Positions 6,902 through 15,648 are shown, counted from the stretch's first letter. The stretch: 18,356 bases of DNA from an uncultured Clostridia bacterium (GCA_937896665.1 CALBNS010000025.1:1-18356); one strand, 5' to 3'. Made by a program: numbers and translations. The notes: a model not told the origin generated them from the sequence alone.

Positions 6902-7384
6902 CTAAATAAATACTTTTCTTGGTGCAATTCTTTTTATGCCTTCTATGATAGCCTCATTGGGCTCGAATATAATTCTCTCCTTTTCACCGCTTCTTTCGAC
7001 AACCATCTCACAAACCCGATAGTCCTTATACCCCGAACTAAAATCGTATGCTTTCACATTTTCATATTGTCTCAGCTCAGGTTGTCCCGAAACAGCAAGA
7101 ACAATCAAGTCTTTCATATTGACTTCATATGCTTTCTTTCTTGTACGTTTTGAAAAAATCTTGTCAATGTCTAGATCGCCGTTCACATAAAGATATTCAT
7201 ACTCTACATCTAAACGCCTCATCAAAAAGACATCTGCAACTGTCATAATGGCTGCCGGAATCAATGCAATCATCATTACAAAAATACCGAGCGCATAAAG
7301 CATGAGTGTCACTGCAACCAATACTACCTTCGCAACAATTTTGCTTTTTCTCTTCACTAGTTGTTCCACATAATAATCGTTCAT
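6902..7384 (-). CDS. Small membrane protein, possibly DUF6106 family
   Basis: This is a 160-aa protein of unknown function. The start at ATG 7382-7384 is set by GGAGG six bases upstream; a longer frame reaching 7405 would begin inside the binding site. Residues about 15-60 form one long or two closely spaced membrane segments (rich in V, L, I, A), preceded by a basic stretch (KRKSK). The remaining ~100 residues are soluble and mixed alpha/beta, with many charged residues. I recall similar proteins in Lachnospiraceae under a DUF6106 label, but I cannot verify the match. It sits between groEL and guaB with its own promoter and no terminator before the guaB promoter, so read-through into guaB is likely. 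Confidence 0.75.
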   Translation of the reverse strand: MNDYYVEQLVKRKSKIVAKVVLVAVTLMLYALGIFVMMIALIPAAIMTVADVFLMRRLDVEYEYLYVNGDLDIDKIFSKRTRKKAYEVNMKDLIVLAVSGQPELRQYENVKAYDFSSGYKDYRVCEMVVERSGEKERIIFEPNEAIIEGIKRIAPRKVFI

Positions 7385-7418
7385 GTAAATCCTCCGTCCA
7401 CACATTCGTATTTTTATT

Positions 7419-7448
7419 ATTGTAACATACTATCAGCACTTTTCGCAA
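7419..7448 (-). promoter_or_regulatory. Probable promoter of the small membrane protein gene
   Basis: On the minus strand TTGCGA (7443-7448, four of six) and TACAAT (7419-7424, five of six) are 18 bases apart, directly behind the T-run of the groEL terminator. Confidence 0.45.
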
Positions 7449-7482
7449 GAAAAAGAAAAACCCAGGCGCTGCATCGCCCGGG
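7449..7482 (-). terminator. Terminator of groESL
   Basis: On the minus strand CCCGGGCG (7475-7482) pairs with CGCCTGGG (7461-7468) through one G-T wobble and a 6-base loop, followed by TTTTTCTTTTTCTT. It starts 10 bases after the groEL stop. Confidence 0.92.
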
Positions 7483-7491
7483 ATTATCTAT

Positions 7492-9111
7492 TTACATCAT
7501 ACCCATTCCGCCGCCTGCCGGCATAGCTGGTGTCTCTTCTTTGATATTTGCTACGACTGATTCAGTTGTCAGTAATGTCGACGCTACACTTGTTGCATTT
7601 TGAAGTGCACTTCTTGTAACTTTCGCAGGGTCAAGTATTCCTACTTTTACCATGTCAACATATTCTTCTTTGTATGCATCAAATCCAATGCCTGATTCTG
7701 ATTCTTTTACTTTGTTAATAATTACAGACCCTTCAAGACCTGCATTCGCTGCAATGTGGAATAATGGTGCCTCTAATGCTTTTAAGATTATCTTCACACC
7801 TGTCTTTTCGTCACCATCTAATTCTTCTGCAAGTTTTGCCACTTCTTTAGAAGCATGAATGTATGCAGAACCACCACCTGCTACAATACCTTCTTCCACA
7901 GCTGCTCTTGCTGCTGAAAGTGCATCTTCCATGCGAAGTTTTGCTTCTTTCATCTCAGTCTCTGTTGCAGCGCCAACACGAATAACTGCTACACCGCCTG
8001 CAAGTTTTGCAAGTCTTTCCTGAAGCTTTTCTTTGTCAAATTCTGAAGTTGTTTCTTCAATCTGGGTTTTAATCTGAGCAACGCGTGCTGCGATTGCTGC
8101 TTTATCACCCATTCCATCTACGATAACCGTGTTTTCTTTCTGTACTTTTACTGATTTTGCGCGTCCAAGCTGTGCCAGTGTTGTTTCTTTCAGATCCAGT
8201 CCTAATTCTTCAGAAATCACCTGACCTCCTGTAAGGATTGCGATATCTTCTAACATTGCCTTTCTTCTATCGCCATATCCCGGTGCTTTTACAGCTACTA
8301 CATTAAATGTACCGCGCAGTTTGTTCACGATCAATGTAGTAAGTGCTTCACCTTCAATGTCTTCAGCTACAATTAACAATCTTGCTCCTGACTGTACGAT
8401 CTGCTCTAACACTGGAAGCAAATCCTGAATATTAGAAATCTTTTTATCTGTGATTAAAATATATGGATTTTCTAATACAGCTTCCATTTTTTCCATATCT
8501 GTTGCCATATAAGCTGAGATGTATCCACGGTCAAACTGCATACCTTCTACTAAATCTAATTCTGTCTTCATGGTCTTTGATTCTTCAATTGTAATAACAC
8601 CATCATTCGATACTTTTTCCATGGCATCCGCAACCATTGCACCTACTTCTGCATCTCCTGCTGAAATTGCGGCTACATTTGCAATTCTTTCTTTACTTTC
8701 CACTTTGCTACTCATAGAGGCAATTGCTTCTACTGCTGCCTCAGTCGCCTTTTTCATACCTTTACGAAGTACAATCGGATTCGCACCTGCTGCAAGATTC
8801 TTTATTCCTTCATGAACCATTGCCTGTGCCAATACAGTCGCTGTCGTTGTTCCGTCACCGGCAACATCATTTGTCTTTGCGGCAACTTCGCGGATTAATT
8901 GTGCACCCATGTTTTCAAATGCGTCTTCCAATTCAATTTCTTTCGCAATTGTCACACCATCATTTGTGATAAGCGGTGCACCGAAAGATTTGTCCAACAC
9001 TACGTTTCTTCCTTTTGGTCCTAATGTCACTCTGACTGTATTTGCCAATTGATTTACACCAGATTCTAATGCACTTCTGGCTTCTGCTCCATATTTAATT
9101 TCTTTTGCCAT
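7492..9111 (-). CDS. groEL: 60 kDa chaperonin GroEL
   Basis: GroEL is the ATP-driven double-ring folding chamber that works with GroES in the cytosol. The 539-aa protein is full length and highly conserved: the ATP-binding GDGTTT (85-90), the hinge and apical segments in the usual order, the conserved Asp region VGAATETEMKE, and a Gly/Met-rich C-terminal tail (PAGGGMGMM). The start follows AGGAGG at 8 bases. It lies 25 bases after groES and shares its CIRCE-controlled promoter. Nothing in the sequence is unusual. Confidence 0.99.
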   Translation of the reverse strand: MAKEIKYGAEARSALESGVNQLANTVRVTLGPKGRNVVLDKSFGAPLITNDGVTIAKEIELEDAFENMGAQLIREVAAKTNDVAGDGTTTATVLAQAMVHEGIKNLAAGANPIVLRKGMKKATEAAVEAIASMSSKVESKERIANVAAISAGDAEVGAMVADAMEKVSNDGVITIEESKTMKTELDLVEGMQFDRGYISAYMATDMEKMEAVLENPYILITDKKISNIQDLLPVLEQIVQSGARLLIVAEDIEGEALTTLIVNKLRGTFNVVAVKAPGYGDRRKAMLEDIAILTGGQVISEELGLDLKETTLAQLGRAKSVKVQKENTVIVDGMGDKAAIAARVAQIKTQIEETTSEFDKEKLQERLAKLAGGVAVIRVGAATETEMKEAKLRMEDALSAARAAVEEGIVAGGGSAYIHASKEVAKLAEELDGDEKTGVKIILKALEAPLFHIAANAGLEGSVIINKVKESESGIGFDAYKEEYVDMVKVGILDPAKVTRSALQNATSVASTLLTTESVVANIKEETPAMPAGGGMGMM

Positions 9112-9136
9112 TTTTCTGCCTCCTAAAACTAATTCA

Positions 9137-9421
9137 TTATTTTACAATTGCTAAAATGTCATTCTGTTTTACAATAATGTACTCTTCACCGTCTAACTCT
9201 ACATCTGTTCCGGCATATTTTGAATAAATAACCTGATCGCCTACGGCTACAAGCATCTCTACTTCTTTACCATCAACCATACCACCTGGTCCTACTGCAA
9301 CAACTTCTGCCTGCTGAGGTTTTTCCTTTGTCTGGCCTGGAAGTACGATTCCTGATTTCGTTGTCTCCTCTGCAACTAATTGTTTTAATACTACTCTGTC
9401 TCCCAATGGTACTAATTTCAT
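9137..9421 (-). CDS. groES: 10 kDa co-chaperonin GroES
   Basis: GroES is the heptameric lid of the GroEL chamber. The 94-aa protein has the normal length, with LVPLGDRVVLK at the start, the mobile loop ETTKSGIVLPG (about 19-29) that contacts GroEL, and the ILAIVK end. The start ATG 9419-9421 follows AAGGAGG. It is the first gene of the groES-groEL operon, and the CIRCE operator lies 28 bases upstream, so heat-shock repression by HrcA is expected. hrcA itself is not in this window. Confidence 0.99.
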   Translation of the reverse strand: MKLVPLGDRVVLKQLVAEETTKSGIVLPGQTKEKPQQAEVVAVGPGGMVDGKEVEMLVAVGDQVIYSKYAGTDVELDGEEYIIVKQNDILAIVK

Positions 9422-9448
9422 GTAACTGCCTCCTTAATATTCCATTTA

Positions 9449-9475
9449 TTAGCACTCACTTTTTATGAGTGCTAA
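9449..9475 (-). promoter_or_regulatory. CIRCE operator (HrcA site) of groESL
   Basis: TTAGCACTC (9449-9457), nine bases, GAGTGCTAA (9467-9475): a perfect CIRCE inverted repeat. It lies between the groESL promoter and the groES ribosome binding site, so HrcA bound here would block early transcription, and stress would relieve it. Confidence 0.98.
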
Positions 9476-9491
9476 AATTAACCTTAGTAAT

Positions 9492-9520
9492 AAAATATCA
9501 CTATACCTCTTGTTTGTCAA
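9492..9520 (-). promoter_or_regulatory. Promoter of groESL
   Basis: On the minus strand TTGACA (9515-9520) and TATTTT (9492-9497, four of six) are 17 bases apart, placing the start point just before CIRCE. The -35 box lies inside the last codons of the upstream 108-aa gene. Confidence 0.75.
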
Positions 9521-9827
9521 CACAGTTTAGATTTATTTTATAAAAACCATTTTTTACTTTATATTCTAAAACGTTTCCATTTTCATTGGCATATCTTGCC
9601 TTTATTCTTCCTTCACAGGAAATGGTCTCCTTCTCCGATATAGTGCATAAGTAAATTGCATCAAGTGATATTACAGGTAATTCTTCGTTTTGCAATATCA
9701 GATATAGCATTTCCTTGTTCTTATCATATTCTATAACTTTACAATTATGTACCCTTGCGTCTAATATTTCACCTGTACGCAAAACAGTTTTCATCTCTAA
9801 CCTCACATTGCTTCCCTGTTTCATCAT
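9501..9827 (-). CDS. Conserved-looking hypothetical protein between codY and groES
   Basis: This is a 108-aa soluble protein of unknown function. ATG 9825-9827 is chosen because AGGAGTGAGGAA precedes it; a longer frame starting at 9854 would run through the codY terminator. It has no membrane segment or signal peptide. The composition (TGEILDARVHNCKVIEYD, then LPVISLDAIYLC, then CEGRIKARY) suggests a small beta-barrel reminiscent of PilZ or YcgR-N folds, but the RxxxR and DxSxxG signatures of c-di-GMP binding are not evident, so I make no functional claim. It follows codY after a terminator hairpin, and its last codons contain the groESL promoter. I see no separate promoter, so read-through from codY is the likely source of its transcript. 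Confidence 0.7.
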   Translation of the reverse strand: MMKQGSNVRLEMKTVLRTGEILDARVHNCKVIEYDKNKEMLYLILQNEELPVISLDAIYLCTISEKETISCEGRIKARYANENGNVLEYKVKNGFYKINLNCVDKQEV

Positions 9828-9841
9828 TTCCTCACTCCTAC

Positions 9842-9870
9842 AATAAAAGGGCATCAGACTTCTGATCCCC
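9842..9870 (-). terminator. Terminator or attenuator after codY
   Basis: On the minus strand GGGGATCAGA and TCTGATGCCC (9849-9870) pair with one G-G mismatch and a very small loop, followed by TTTTATT. The plus strand also ends in CCCCTTTTG, so it may work both ways. Its 3' side lies directly before the ribosome binding site of the 108-aa gene, so it may act as a partial terminator. Confidence 0.65.
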
Positions 9871-9879
9871 TTTTGTTCA

Positions 9880-10662
9880 TTATTTCATCTTACGTTTCTT
9901 AATCTCTTCCAGCTCATCAAAAATAAAATCATTTACCACTTTGATGTACGTTCCCTTCATACCTGAAGAACGAGATTCAATGACACCTGCACTCTCGAAT
10001 TTTCTCAATGCATTTACAATGACTGACCTTGTAATACCTACTCTGTCTGCAATCTTACTTGCCACAAGAATTCCCTCTGTACCTTCGAGTTCCTCAAAAA
10101 TATGGATAATTGCCTCTAACTCTGAAAATGAAAGTGTACTGATAGCAGACTTTACAATCTGCTCCTTTCGAATCTCTTCTGCACTTTCTTCATTCACTGA
10201 ACGAAGCATTTCAAGTCCTACTACTGTTGTGCCATACTCGCTGAGAATAATATCATCAATCTCGTAAAGTGCATCTTTTTTATAGATAAAAAGTGTTCCT
10301 AATCTTTCTCCGGCAATATCAATTGGTGTTACAATTGCCTGATAACCTGTGGCAATCTCAGGAGAGAACCCCAAAGTCTGCAGATTTACATTTTCCTTCG
10401 TAGATAAGATACTAAGCAATCTTTCATTCAACATACCATCTATATGGCGCCCTACTGCATTTTCGATCAATTCACTGATTAGCTCCACACCAGCACATTT
10501 TCCTACACCCAATACTTTTCCTTTTTTACTGACCACTAATACATTCGATGCAAGAATCTCTGTTAAAACAACACAAATATCGTTAAATACCACCTTACTG
10601 GAATTATTATTATGCAGTAATCTGTTGATTTTTCTTGTCTTATCTAATAATTGTACACTCAT
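9880..10662 (-). CDS. codY: Global transcriptional regulator CodY
   Basis: CodY is a DNA-binding repressor of amino-acid, nitrogen and stationary-phase genes in low-GC Gram-positives, activated by branched-chain amino acids and, in many species, GTP. The 260-aa protein matches the family from end to end: LLDKTRKINRLL at the start, a GAF-type ligand domain (about 30-150), a linker helix, and the winged helix with IADRVGITRSVIVNALRKF (204-222) followed by ESRSSGMKGTYI. The start follows GGAGG at 7 bases. It lies downstream of topA with a 119-base gap holding a candidate promoter, and the xerC and hslVU (clpQY) genes that precede codY in Bacillus are absent. I found no good AATTTTCWGAAAATT box in the window. 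Confidence 0.98.
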   Translation of the reverse strand: MSVQLLDKTRKINRLLHNNNSSKVVFNDICVVLTEILASNVLVVSKKGKVLGVGKCAGVELISELIENAVGRHIDGMLNERLLSILSTKENVNLQTLGFSPEIATGYQAIVTPIDIAGERLGTLFIYKKDALYEIDDIILSEYGTTVVGLEMLRSVNEESAEEIRKEQIVKSAISTLSFSELEAIIHIFEELEGTEGILVASKIADRVGITRSVIVNALRKFESAGVIESRSSGMKGTYIKVVNDFIFDELEEIKKRKMK

Positions 10663-10748
10663 CTCTTCGCCTCCAACATGTAAGCACTCTCATATTATCT
10701 ACCTTCGTAATCTAGCACGCAATTCGAAAAACACATGCTCATAAATAT

Positions 10749-10777
10749 ATATTATCATACAATTTCATTTTTTTCAA
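10749..10777 (-). promoter_or_regulatory. Possible promoter of codY
   Basis: On the minus strand TTGAAA (10772-10777, five of six) and TAATAT (10749-10754, four of six) are 17 bases apart in a very AT-rich stretch. The position, 87 bases upstream of codY and just after topA, is sensible. No terminator is visible after topA, so codY may also be read from the upstream operon. Confidence 0.4.
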
Positions 10778-10781
10778 TATT

Positions 10782-12848
10782 TTATTTGATATTTTGTTTG
10801 TATCCACATTCTGCATTGGCACAGACAAGTTTATTGCCTTTTTCAACCATGAAGCTTCCACATTCCGCGCATTTTTCTTTGGATGGCTTCTGCCATGCCA
10901 TAAATTCACATGTCGGATTGTCCTCGCACCCAAAGTATCTTCTTCCCTTCTTTGTTTTTCGAAGTACAACTTCTTTTCCACAAAGCGGGCATGGAACACC
11001 TACCTTTTCCAGATATGGTTTTGTATTTCTACATTCCGGAAAGCCCGGGCAGGCAAGAAAACGTCCATGTGGTCCATACTTAATTACCATGTTACGGCCA
11101 CATTCCTCACATACCACGTCTGTTACTTCATCTTCAATTTTTACCTTCTCAAGTTCTTCTTCTGCTATCTTTACGGCGTCTTCCAGGTCCGGATAAAAAT
11201 TGCTGATAACAGTTTTCCACTCTACTCTTCCTTCCGCAACCATATCTAGAAGACCTTCCATATTGGCAGTGAAAGTCACATCTACGATACTCGGGAATGA
11301 ATGTTTCATAATATTATTTACAACTTCACCAATCTCGGTAAGATATAAATTTTTATTTTCCTTGGCAACATAGCGTCTTGCAATAATCGTAGAAATGGTT
11401 GGCGCATATGTGCTCGGACGACCAATTCCCAGCTCCTCCAGCGTCTTTACTAATGCAGCCTCTGTATAGTGGGCAGGCGGCTGTGTAAAATGCTGTTTCG
11501 ACTCAAAGCCTTGTTTTGTCAATTTTGAAGTTTTCTCTATTCTATTTGCCAATACATTATTTTCTTCTTTTTCTTCATCCGACTCTACATAAACAGCTCG
11601 GAAGCCCTCAAATACAATCTTAGATGCCGAAACATTAAAACGATATTCATCTGCTGCAATCTTTACGGATGTATTCTCGTATTTCGCAGGCGCCATTCTG
11701 CTGGCTGCAAAACGCTTCCAAATTAACTGATATAGACGGAATTGGTCTCGTGTCAAAGAGTCCTTCAGCATGGCCGGTGTTCTTGTGATGTCAGTCGGTC
11801 GGATTGCTTCATGGGCATCCTGAATCTTTTTACCCGTATCTGCCTTTTTACTAGTCTGAGAGACATACTCGGAACCGTATACATCCGCTATATATTTTCT
11901 AGCATTTGCATCTGCTTCTTCTGATATTCTGATAGAATCTGTACGAAGATAGGTGATAATACCAATTGTGCCGTTTCCCTTTACATCAATACCTTCATAA
12001 AGCTGCTGTGCAATACGCATCGTCTTTTGCGTCGCGAAATTCAACACTTTTGAAGCTTCCTGCTGAAGCGTACTGGTTGTAAATGGCAATGGAGCTTTCT
12101 TACTTCGTTCGCCTCTTTTGATTTCATCCACATAATACCCTGCATGCTCGACAACTTTTAAAATCTCATCCAATTCTTCTTTCGAATGAATGGTCATCTT
12201 CTTCTTTTCTGTACCATAGAACTTAGCCAACAGTGGTTTTTTCTCGCCTTCCACATTAAACTTTGCATCCAACGTCCAATATTCTTCCGGGATAAATGCA
12301 TTAATCTCTTCTTCCCGGTCAGCAATAATTCGAAGTGCAACTGACTGTACTCTTCCAGCACTTAATCCTCTCTTCACTTTTGCCCACAAAAGCGGACTGA
12401 TACGGTATCCTACAATACGGTCTAATGCACGTCTTGCTTGCTGAGCATCGACCAGATTCATATCAATCTCTCTTGCATCTTTAATAGATTCCTTTACAGC
12501 GTTCTTTGTAATCTCATTAAAACTGATGCGATATACTTTTTTTCCTTCCAGCTTCAATGCAATCATCAGATGCCACGCAATCGCTTCTCCCTCACGGTCA
12601 GGGTCGGTTGCAAGATAAATCTTATCGGCTTTCTTTACTTCCTTTCGCAGATTAGCCAGAATATCTCCTTTTCCACGTATTGTTATATATTTTGGTTCAA
12701 AGTCATGCTCCACATCGATTCCAAGCTGGCTTTTCGGCAAATCACGTACATGTCCATTCGATGCCGTAACCACATAATTACTTCCCAAAAACTTTTTAAT
12801 TGTCTTTACCTTCGCAGGAGACTCTACAATCACAAGATAACGCGCCAT
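10782..12848 (-). CDS. topA: DNA topoisomerase I (type IA)
   Basis: TopA relaxes negative supercoils by cutting one strand and passing the other. The 688-aa protein shows the Toprim domain with E9 and the acidic D82-P-D84-R-E86 cluster, the catalytic Y300 in GIITYLRTDS, and R302 next to it. Three C-terminal four-Cys zinc ribbons follow: C580/583/600/606, C620/623/641/647 and C660/663/676/681. This is the usual length and layout for clostridial TopA. The start ATG follows TGGAGGGAA. It is the last gene of the yifB-dprA-topA unit, 27 bases after dprA, and leads toward codY. Confidence 0.98.
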   Translation of the reverse strand: MARYLVIVESPAKVKTIKKFLGSNYVVTASNGHVRDLPKSQLGIDVEHDFEPKYITIRGKGDILANLRKEVKKADKIYLATDPDREGEAIAWHLMIALKLEGKKVYRISFNEITKNAVKESIKDAREIDMNLVDAQQARRALDRIVGYRISPLLWAKVKRGLSAGRVQSVALRIIADREEEINAFIPEEYWTLDAKFNVEGEKKPLLAKFYGTEKKKMTIHSKEELDEILKVVEHAGYYVDEIKRGERSKKAPLPFTTSTLQQEASKVLNFATQKTMRIAQQLYEGIDVKGNGTIGIITYLRTDSIRISEEADANARKYIADVYGSEYVSQTSKKADTGKKIQDAHEAIRPTDITRTPAMLKDSLTRDQFRLYQLIWKRFAASRMAPAKYENTSVKIAADEYRFNVSASKIVFEGFRAVYVESDEEKEENNVLANRIEKTSKLTKQGFESKQHFTQPPAHYTEAALVKTLEELGIGRPSTYAPTISTIIARRYVAKENKNLYLTEIGEVVNNIMKHSFPSIVDVTFTANMEGLLDMVAEGRVEWKTVISNFYPDLEDAVKIAEEELEKVKIEDEVTDVVCEECGRNMVIKYGPHGRFLACPGFPECRNTKPYLEKVGVPCPLCGKEVVLRKTKKGRRYFGCEDNPTCEFMAWQKPSKEKCAECGSFMVEKGNKLVCANAECGYKQNIK

Positions 12849-12875
12849 GTATTTCCCTCCATTAAATTCTGTTAT

Positions 12876-13961
12876 CTATTTTGTTCTTACGTAATAATTC
12901 TTTGAAATTTCTCTTATATAGCCTCGTAATTCCAGACCGACTAAAATATTGAGCAGCTCAGGAACATCCATCTGCGTCTCTGATGCCAATTCCCCAATAT
13001 TTTTGGGCTGCAAACTCAGACAACTATACAATATATTTTCTTTTGTTTCAAGCAATATTTCATTTTCTGTAGTTTTTGGCAAATTTTTCCTTGTTTCTTT
13101 GTGAAAAACTTCCAATTCCTCAAGCAGTTCTTCCGGTGATAACAATATTCCGGCTCCTTGCTTGATTAGGTTGTTACAGCCTTTGCTCAATGCACTGTTA
13201 ACAGGACCGGGAAGTGCATATACATCCTTCCCCTGCTCTAATGCCATATCTGCAGTAATGAGCGAACCACTCTTTTGTTTGGCCTCTATCACCAGAATTA
13301 CATCAGCCAATCCACTAATAATCCGATTCCTTGCCGGAAAATGCTTTGGCAATGGTTCTTTGCCCAAAGGCTGTTCTGAAATCAACCCTCCATTTTGAGC
13401 AATCTCCATATATAGCCCGATATTTTCTCGTGGATAACAGATATCTACCCCATTTCCCAGAACTGCAAATGTCTCTCCGCCTGCCGACAATGCACCTTTC
13501 TGCCCGGCACTGTCTACTCCACGTGCCATACCACTGATAATCTGCACACCAGCTTTTGAAAGCTCTTTCGCAAATTCTGCTGCCATCGTCGCCCCGTACG
13601 GACTGCACTCCCTCGCACCTACAATTGCCACAGAAAGCACATCTTCTCCCGGAAGTATTCCTTTCACATATAAAGCGTATGGAACAGAGCTGATATTAAG
13701 CAAGCGTTTCGGATAGTCTGCATCATAAACCGTCACTAGCCGCACTCCTTTTGTCTTCATATTTTCATATTCCTTCTCTAAATCCCACGTTTCTATATTA
13801 CATTTGATTACTTTATATTCCTCTTTTGTGATTCCCAGGCGCAAAGTCTTTGTTTCTTCTATATAATATAACTCTTTTGCTGACTGTACTTTCCCACGGA
13901 TATCCTTTTTCTTTTTGTTACTCAGTTCTTTTATATTCGCAAACCAGTATTCGTATTTCAT
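12876..13961 (-). CDS. dprA: DNA-processing protein DprA
   Basis: DprA protects incoming single-stranded DNA during natural transformation and loads RecA on it. The 361-aa protein has the Rossmann-like core (about 95-295) with AIVGARECSPYG, SGMARGVDSAGQKGAL, FPARNRIISG and KSGSLITADMALEQG. A C-terminal winged-helix (about 305-361) follows. I start at the ATG 13959-13961 because GGAGA lies 8 bases upstream; a frame-extended TTG five codons earlier would sit on that binding site. It begins 2 bases after the yifB stop, so it is tightly coupled. DprA is found in many bacteria not known to be competent, so it does not by itself prove competence. Confidence 0.97.
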   Translation of the reverse strand: MKYEYWFANIKELSNKKKKDIRGKVQSAKELYYIEETKTLRLGITKEEYKVIKCNIETWDLEKEYENMKTKGVRLVTVYDADYPKRLLNISSVPYALYVKGILPGEDVLSVAIVGARECSPYGATMAAEFAKELSKAGVQIISGMARGVDSAGQKGALSAGGETFAVLGNGVDICYPRENIGLYMEIAQNGGLISEQPLGKEPLPKHFPARNRIISGLADVILVIEAKQKSGSLITADMALEQGKDVYALPGPVNSALSKGCNNLIKQGAGILLSPEELLEELEVFHKETRKNLPKTTENEILLETKENILYSCLSLQPKNIGELASETQMDVPELLNILVGLELRGYIREISKNYYVRTK

Positions 13962-13963
13962 TT

Positions 13964-15499
13964 TTATCTTCTCCAATACTTTTTATCCAATGTACGATAA
14001 CTAATCGCCTCCCTTAAATGGTGGAGTGCAATTGTTTCTTTACCATCTAAATCAGCAATTGTTCTCGCAACACATAAAATCTTGTGATACATGCGTGCCG
14101 TCAAATCCAGCTTTTCAAACGACTGCCGCATTAGTCTTTCCTCAGCTTCTCCAAGCACGCAAAATTTTCTAATTTTCTTTATATCCAACTGTGAGTTTGT
14201 CAGAATACCTTGCCCCCTATAACGCTTTTTTTGGATTTCGCGTGCTTTCACGACTCGTGCCCGGATAGATTCTGAACTCTCCTCCGCCTGGATATTGCAA
14301 AGGTCCTTGTATGGTACTTTTTCCACCTCCACGCAGAGATCTATTCTGTCAAGAAATGGCTGACTAATTTTTCCAAGATAAGATTGAATCTGATTTGTGG
14401 TACAACTACACGTATTCAAATTCGGATAATTCCCGCATGGGCAGGGATTCATCGCAGCTACAAGCAGGACTTCTGCCGGGAATTCATACTCCCCTCTGGC
14501 TCTTGAAATTCTGATTCTATGCTCCTCTAACGGCTGTCTTAAAATCTCCAGAACGGGCTTTTGGAACTCAGCAAGCTCATCTAAAAACAGTACTCCCTTG
14601 TCTGCCATGCTGATTTCACCTGGTTTTGGTATGATTCCACCCCCAATTAAAGCTGCCTTTGTCACTGTATGATGCACTTCACGGAACGGTCGTTCACATA
14701 TCAAAGGATGCTCCTTGTCCAAAGCCCCCATAATGCTATAGAGTTTTGTAATCTCCATACTTTCCTCTTCCGTGAGCGGAGGCAAAATGGTAGGAATTCT
14801 TTTTGCAATCATAGTCTTCCCTGCACCCGGTGCCCCCACCATCAATAAATTGTGGTTTCCTGCAACAGCCACCTCCGTGGCTCTTTTAACAAGCCTCTGC
14901 CCACGGATATCACTGTAATCTAAACATTCAGAGGGTGTGCGTGTACGATGGATACTCTTGTCCTGACCGCCCTTCTGAGTCAAACTTATTTCCCCATTCA
15001 GCCACCGACAGACCTCTCGTAAATTGCTGACACCTATCACTTGTATGCCCTTCACAAGTTTCCCTTCATTTTCATTTTCTTTTGGAACGACACAAATCTT
15101 ATATCCCTCTTTTTGTGCCTCCATTACAATCGGAAGTATCCCCGGCACTTTACGTACATTTCCATCCAGACTCAATTCACCTACAAAGACCATATGTTCC
15201 TGGCATTCATCGTACACTAGCCCAAGTGAAGTTAAAATTGCAACTGCAATCGGCAGATCAAATACAGTTCCCCTTTTTCGTACATCAGCAGGGGACAAGT
15301 TTACCACAATCTTCTTCGCCGGCAGCACCATATCTGAGTTGCGGATTGCGGTACGCACCCGTTCTCCTGCCTCCTTTACCTCCGATGACAAATAGCCCAC
15401 CAAATGGAATACCGGCAAGCCATTACTTACATCTGCTTCCACACGTATAAACTCGACATGAAGCCCCTGCAGTGAAGCAGACCAGACTGTACTAAACAA
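13964..15499 (-). CDS. comM: YifB/ComM family Mg-chelatase-like AAA+ ATPase
   Basis: This 511-aa AAA+ ATPase is of the family called ComM in competent bacteria, where it acts as a branch-migration helicase on recombination intermediates during transformation; that role is known for ComM and inferred here. The N-terminal Lon-like domain (1-170) carries SNGLPVFHLVG and NLSPADVRKRGTVFDLPIA. The ATPase follows, with Walker A GAPGAGKT (222-229) and Walker B VLFLDE (303-308). A four-Cys cluster (C353, C355, C364, C366; CPCGNYPN...CSC) and the C-terminal Mg-chelatase region come next. The start is a TTG (15497-15499), which fits the family's MFS.V.SA beginning and has AGGAGAG 10 bases upstream. It heads the operon with dprA and topA. 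Confidence 0.95.
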   Translation of the reverse strand: MFSTVWSASLQGLHVEFIRVEADVSNGLPVFHLVGYLSSEVKEAGERVRTAIRNSDMVLPAKKIVVNLSPADVRKRGTVFDLPIAVAILTSLGLVYDECQEHMVFVGELSLDGNVRKVPGILPIVMEAQKEGYKICVVPKENENEGKLVKGIQVIGVSNLREVCRWLNGEISLTQKGGQDKSIHRTRTPSECLDYSDIRGQRLVKRATEVAVAGNHNLLMVGAPGAGKTMIAKRIPTILPPLTEEESMEITKLYSIMGALDKEHPLICERPFREVHHTVTKAALIGGGIIPKPGEISMADKGVLFLDELAEFQKPVLEILRQPLEEHRIRISRARGEYEFPAEVLLVAAMNPCPCGNYPNLNTCSCTTNQIQSYLGKISQPFLDRIDLCVEVEKVPYKDLCNIQAEESSESIRARVVKAREIQKKRYRGQGILTNSQLDIKKIRKFCVLGEAEERLMRQSFEKLDLTARMYHKILCVARTIADLDGKETIALHHLREAISYRTLDKKYWRR

Positions 15500-15598
15500 T
15501 CTTTAACCACTCTCCTTTCATTCTATCATTTGCTTTGTTTGAAAATTACGACAGATTTGTCAGATAAAATAAATATATGTGTAATTGATTGGAAACAC

Positions 15599-15627
15599 AT
15601 CATAACAGAATCGAATAGCAATGTCAA
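15599..15627 (-). promoter_or_regulatory. Promoter of the yifB-dprA-topA operon
   Basis: On the minus strand a perfect TTGACA (15622-15627) is 17 bases from TATGAT (15599-15604, one mismatch). The leader is about 93 bases. The promoter lies inside the 204-base gap shared with the divergent sigK. Confidence 0.82.
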
Positions 15628-15648
15628 TTTATATTCTTTTGGAAAGGC

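Noticed and set aside
9501..9827. PilZ c-di-GMP receptor
   Set aside because: The required RxxxR and D/NxSxxG motifs are not present, so only a vague beta-barrel resemblance remains.
10735..11249. Long open frames on the plus strand opposite topA
   Set aside because: They lie wholly over the well-conserved topA or the codY leader, lack ribosome binding sites and encode Ser/Phe/Cys-rich sequence typical of antisense shadows.
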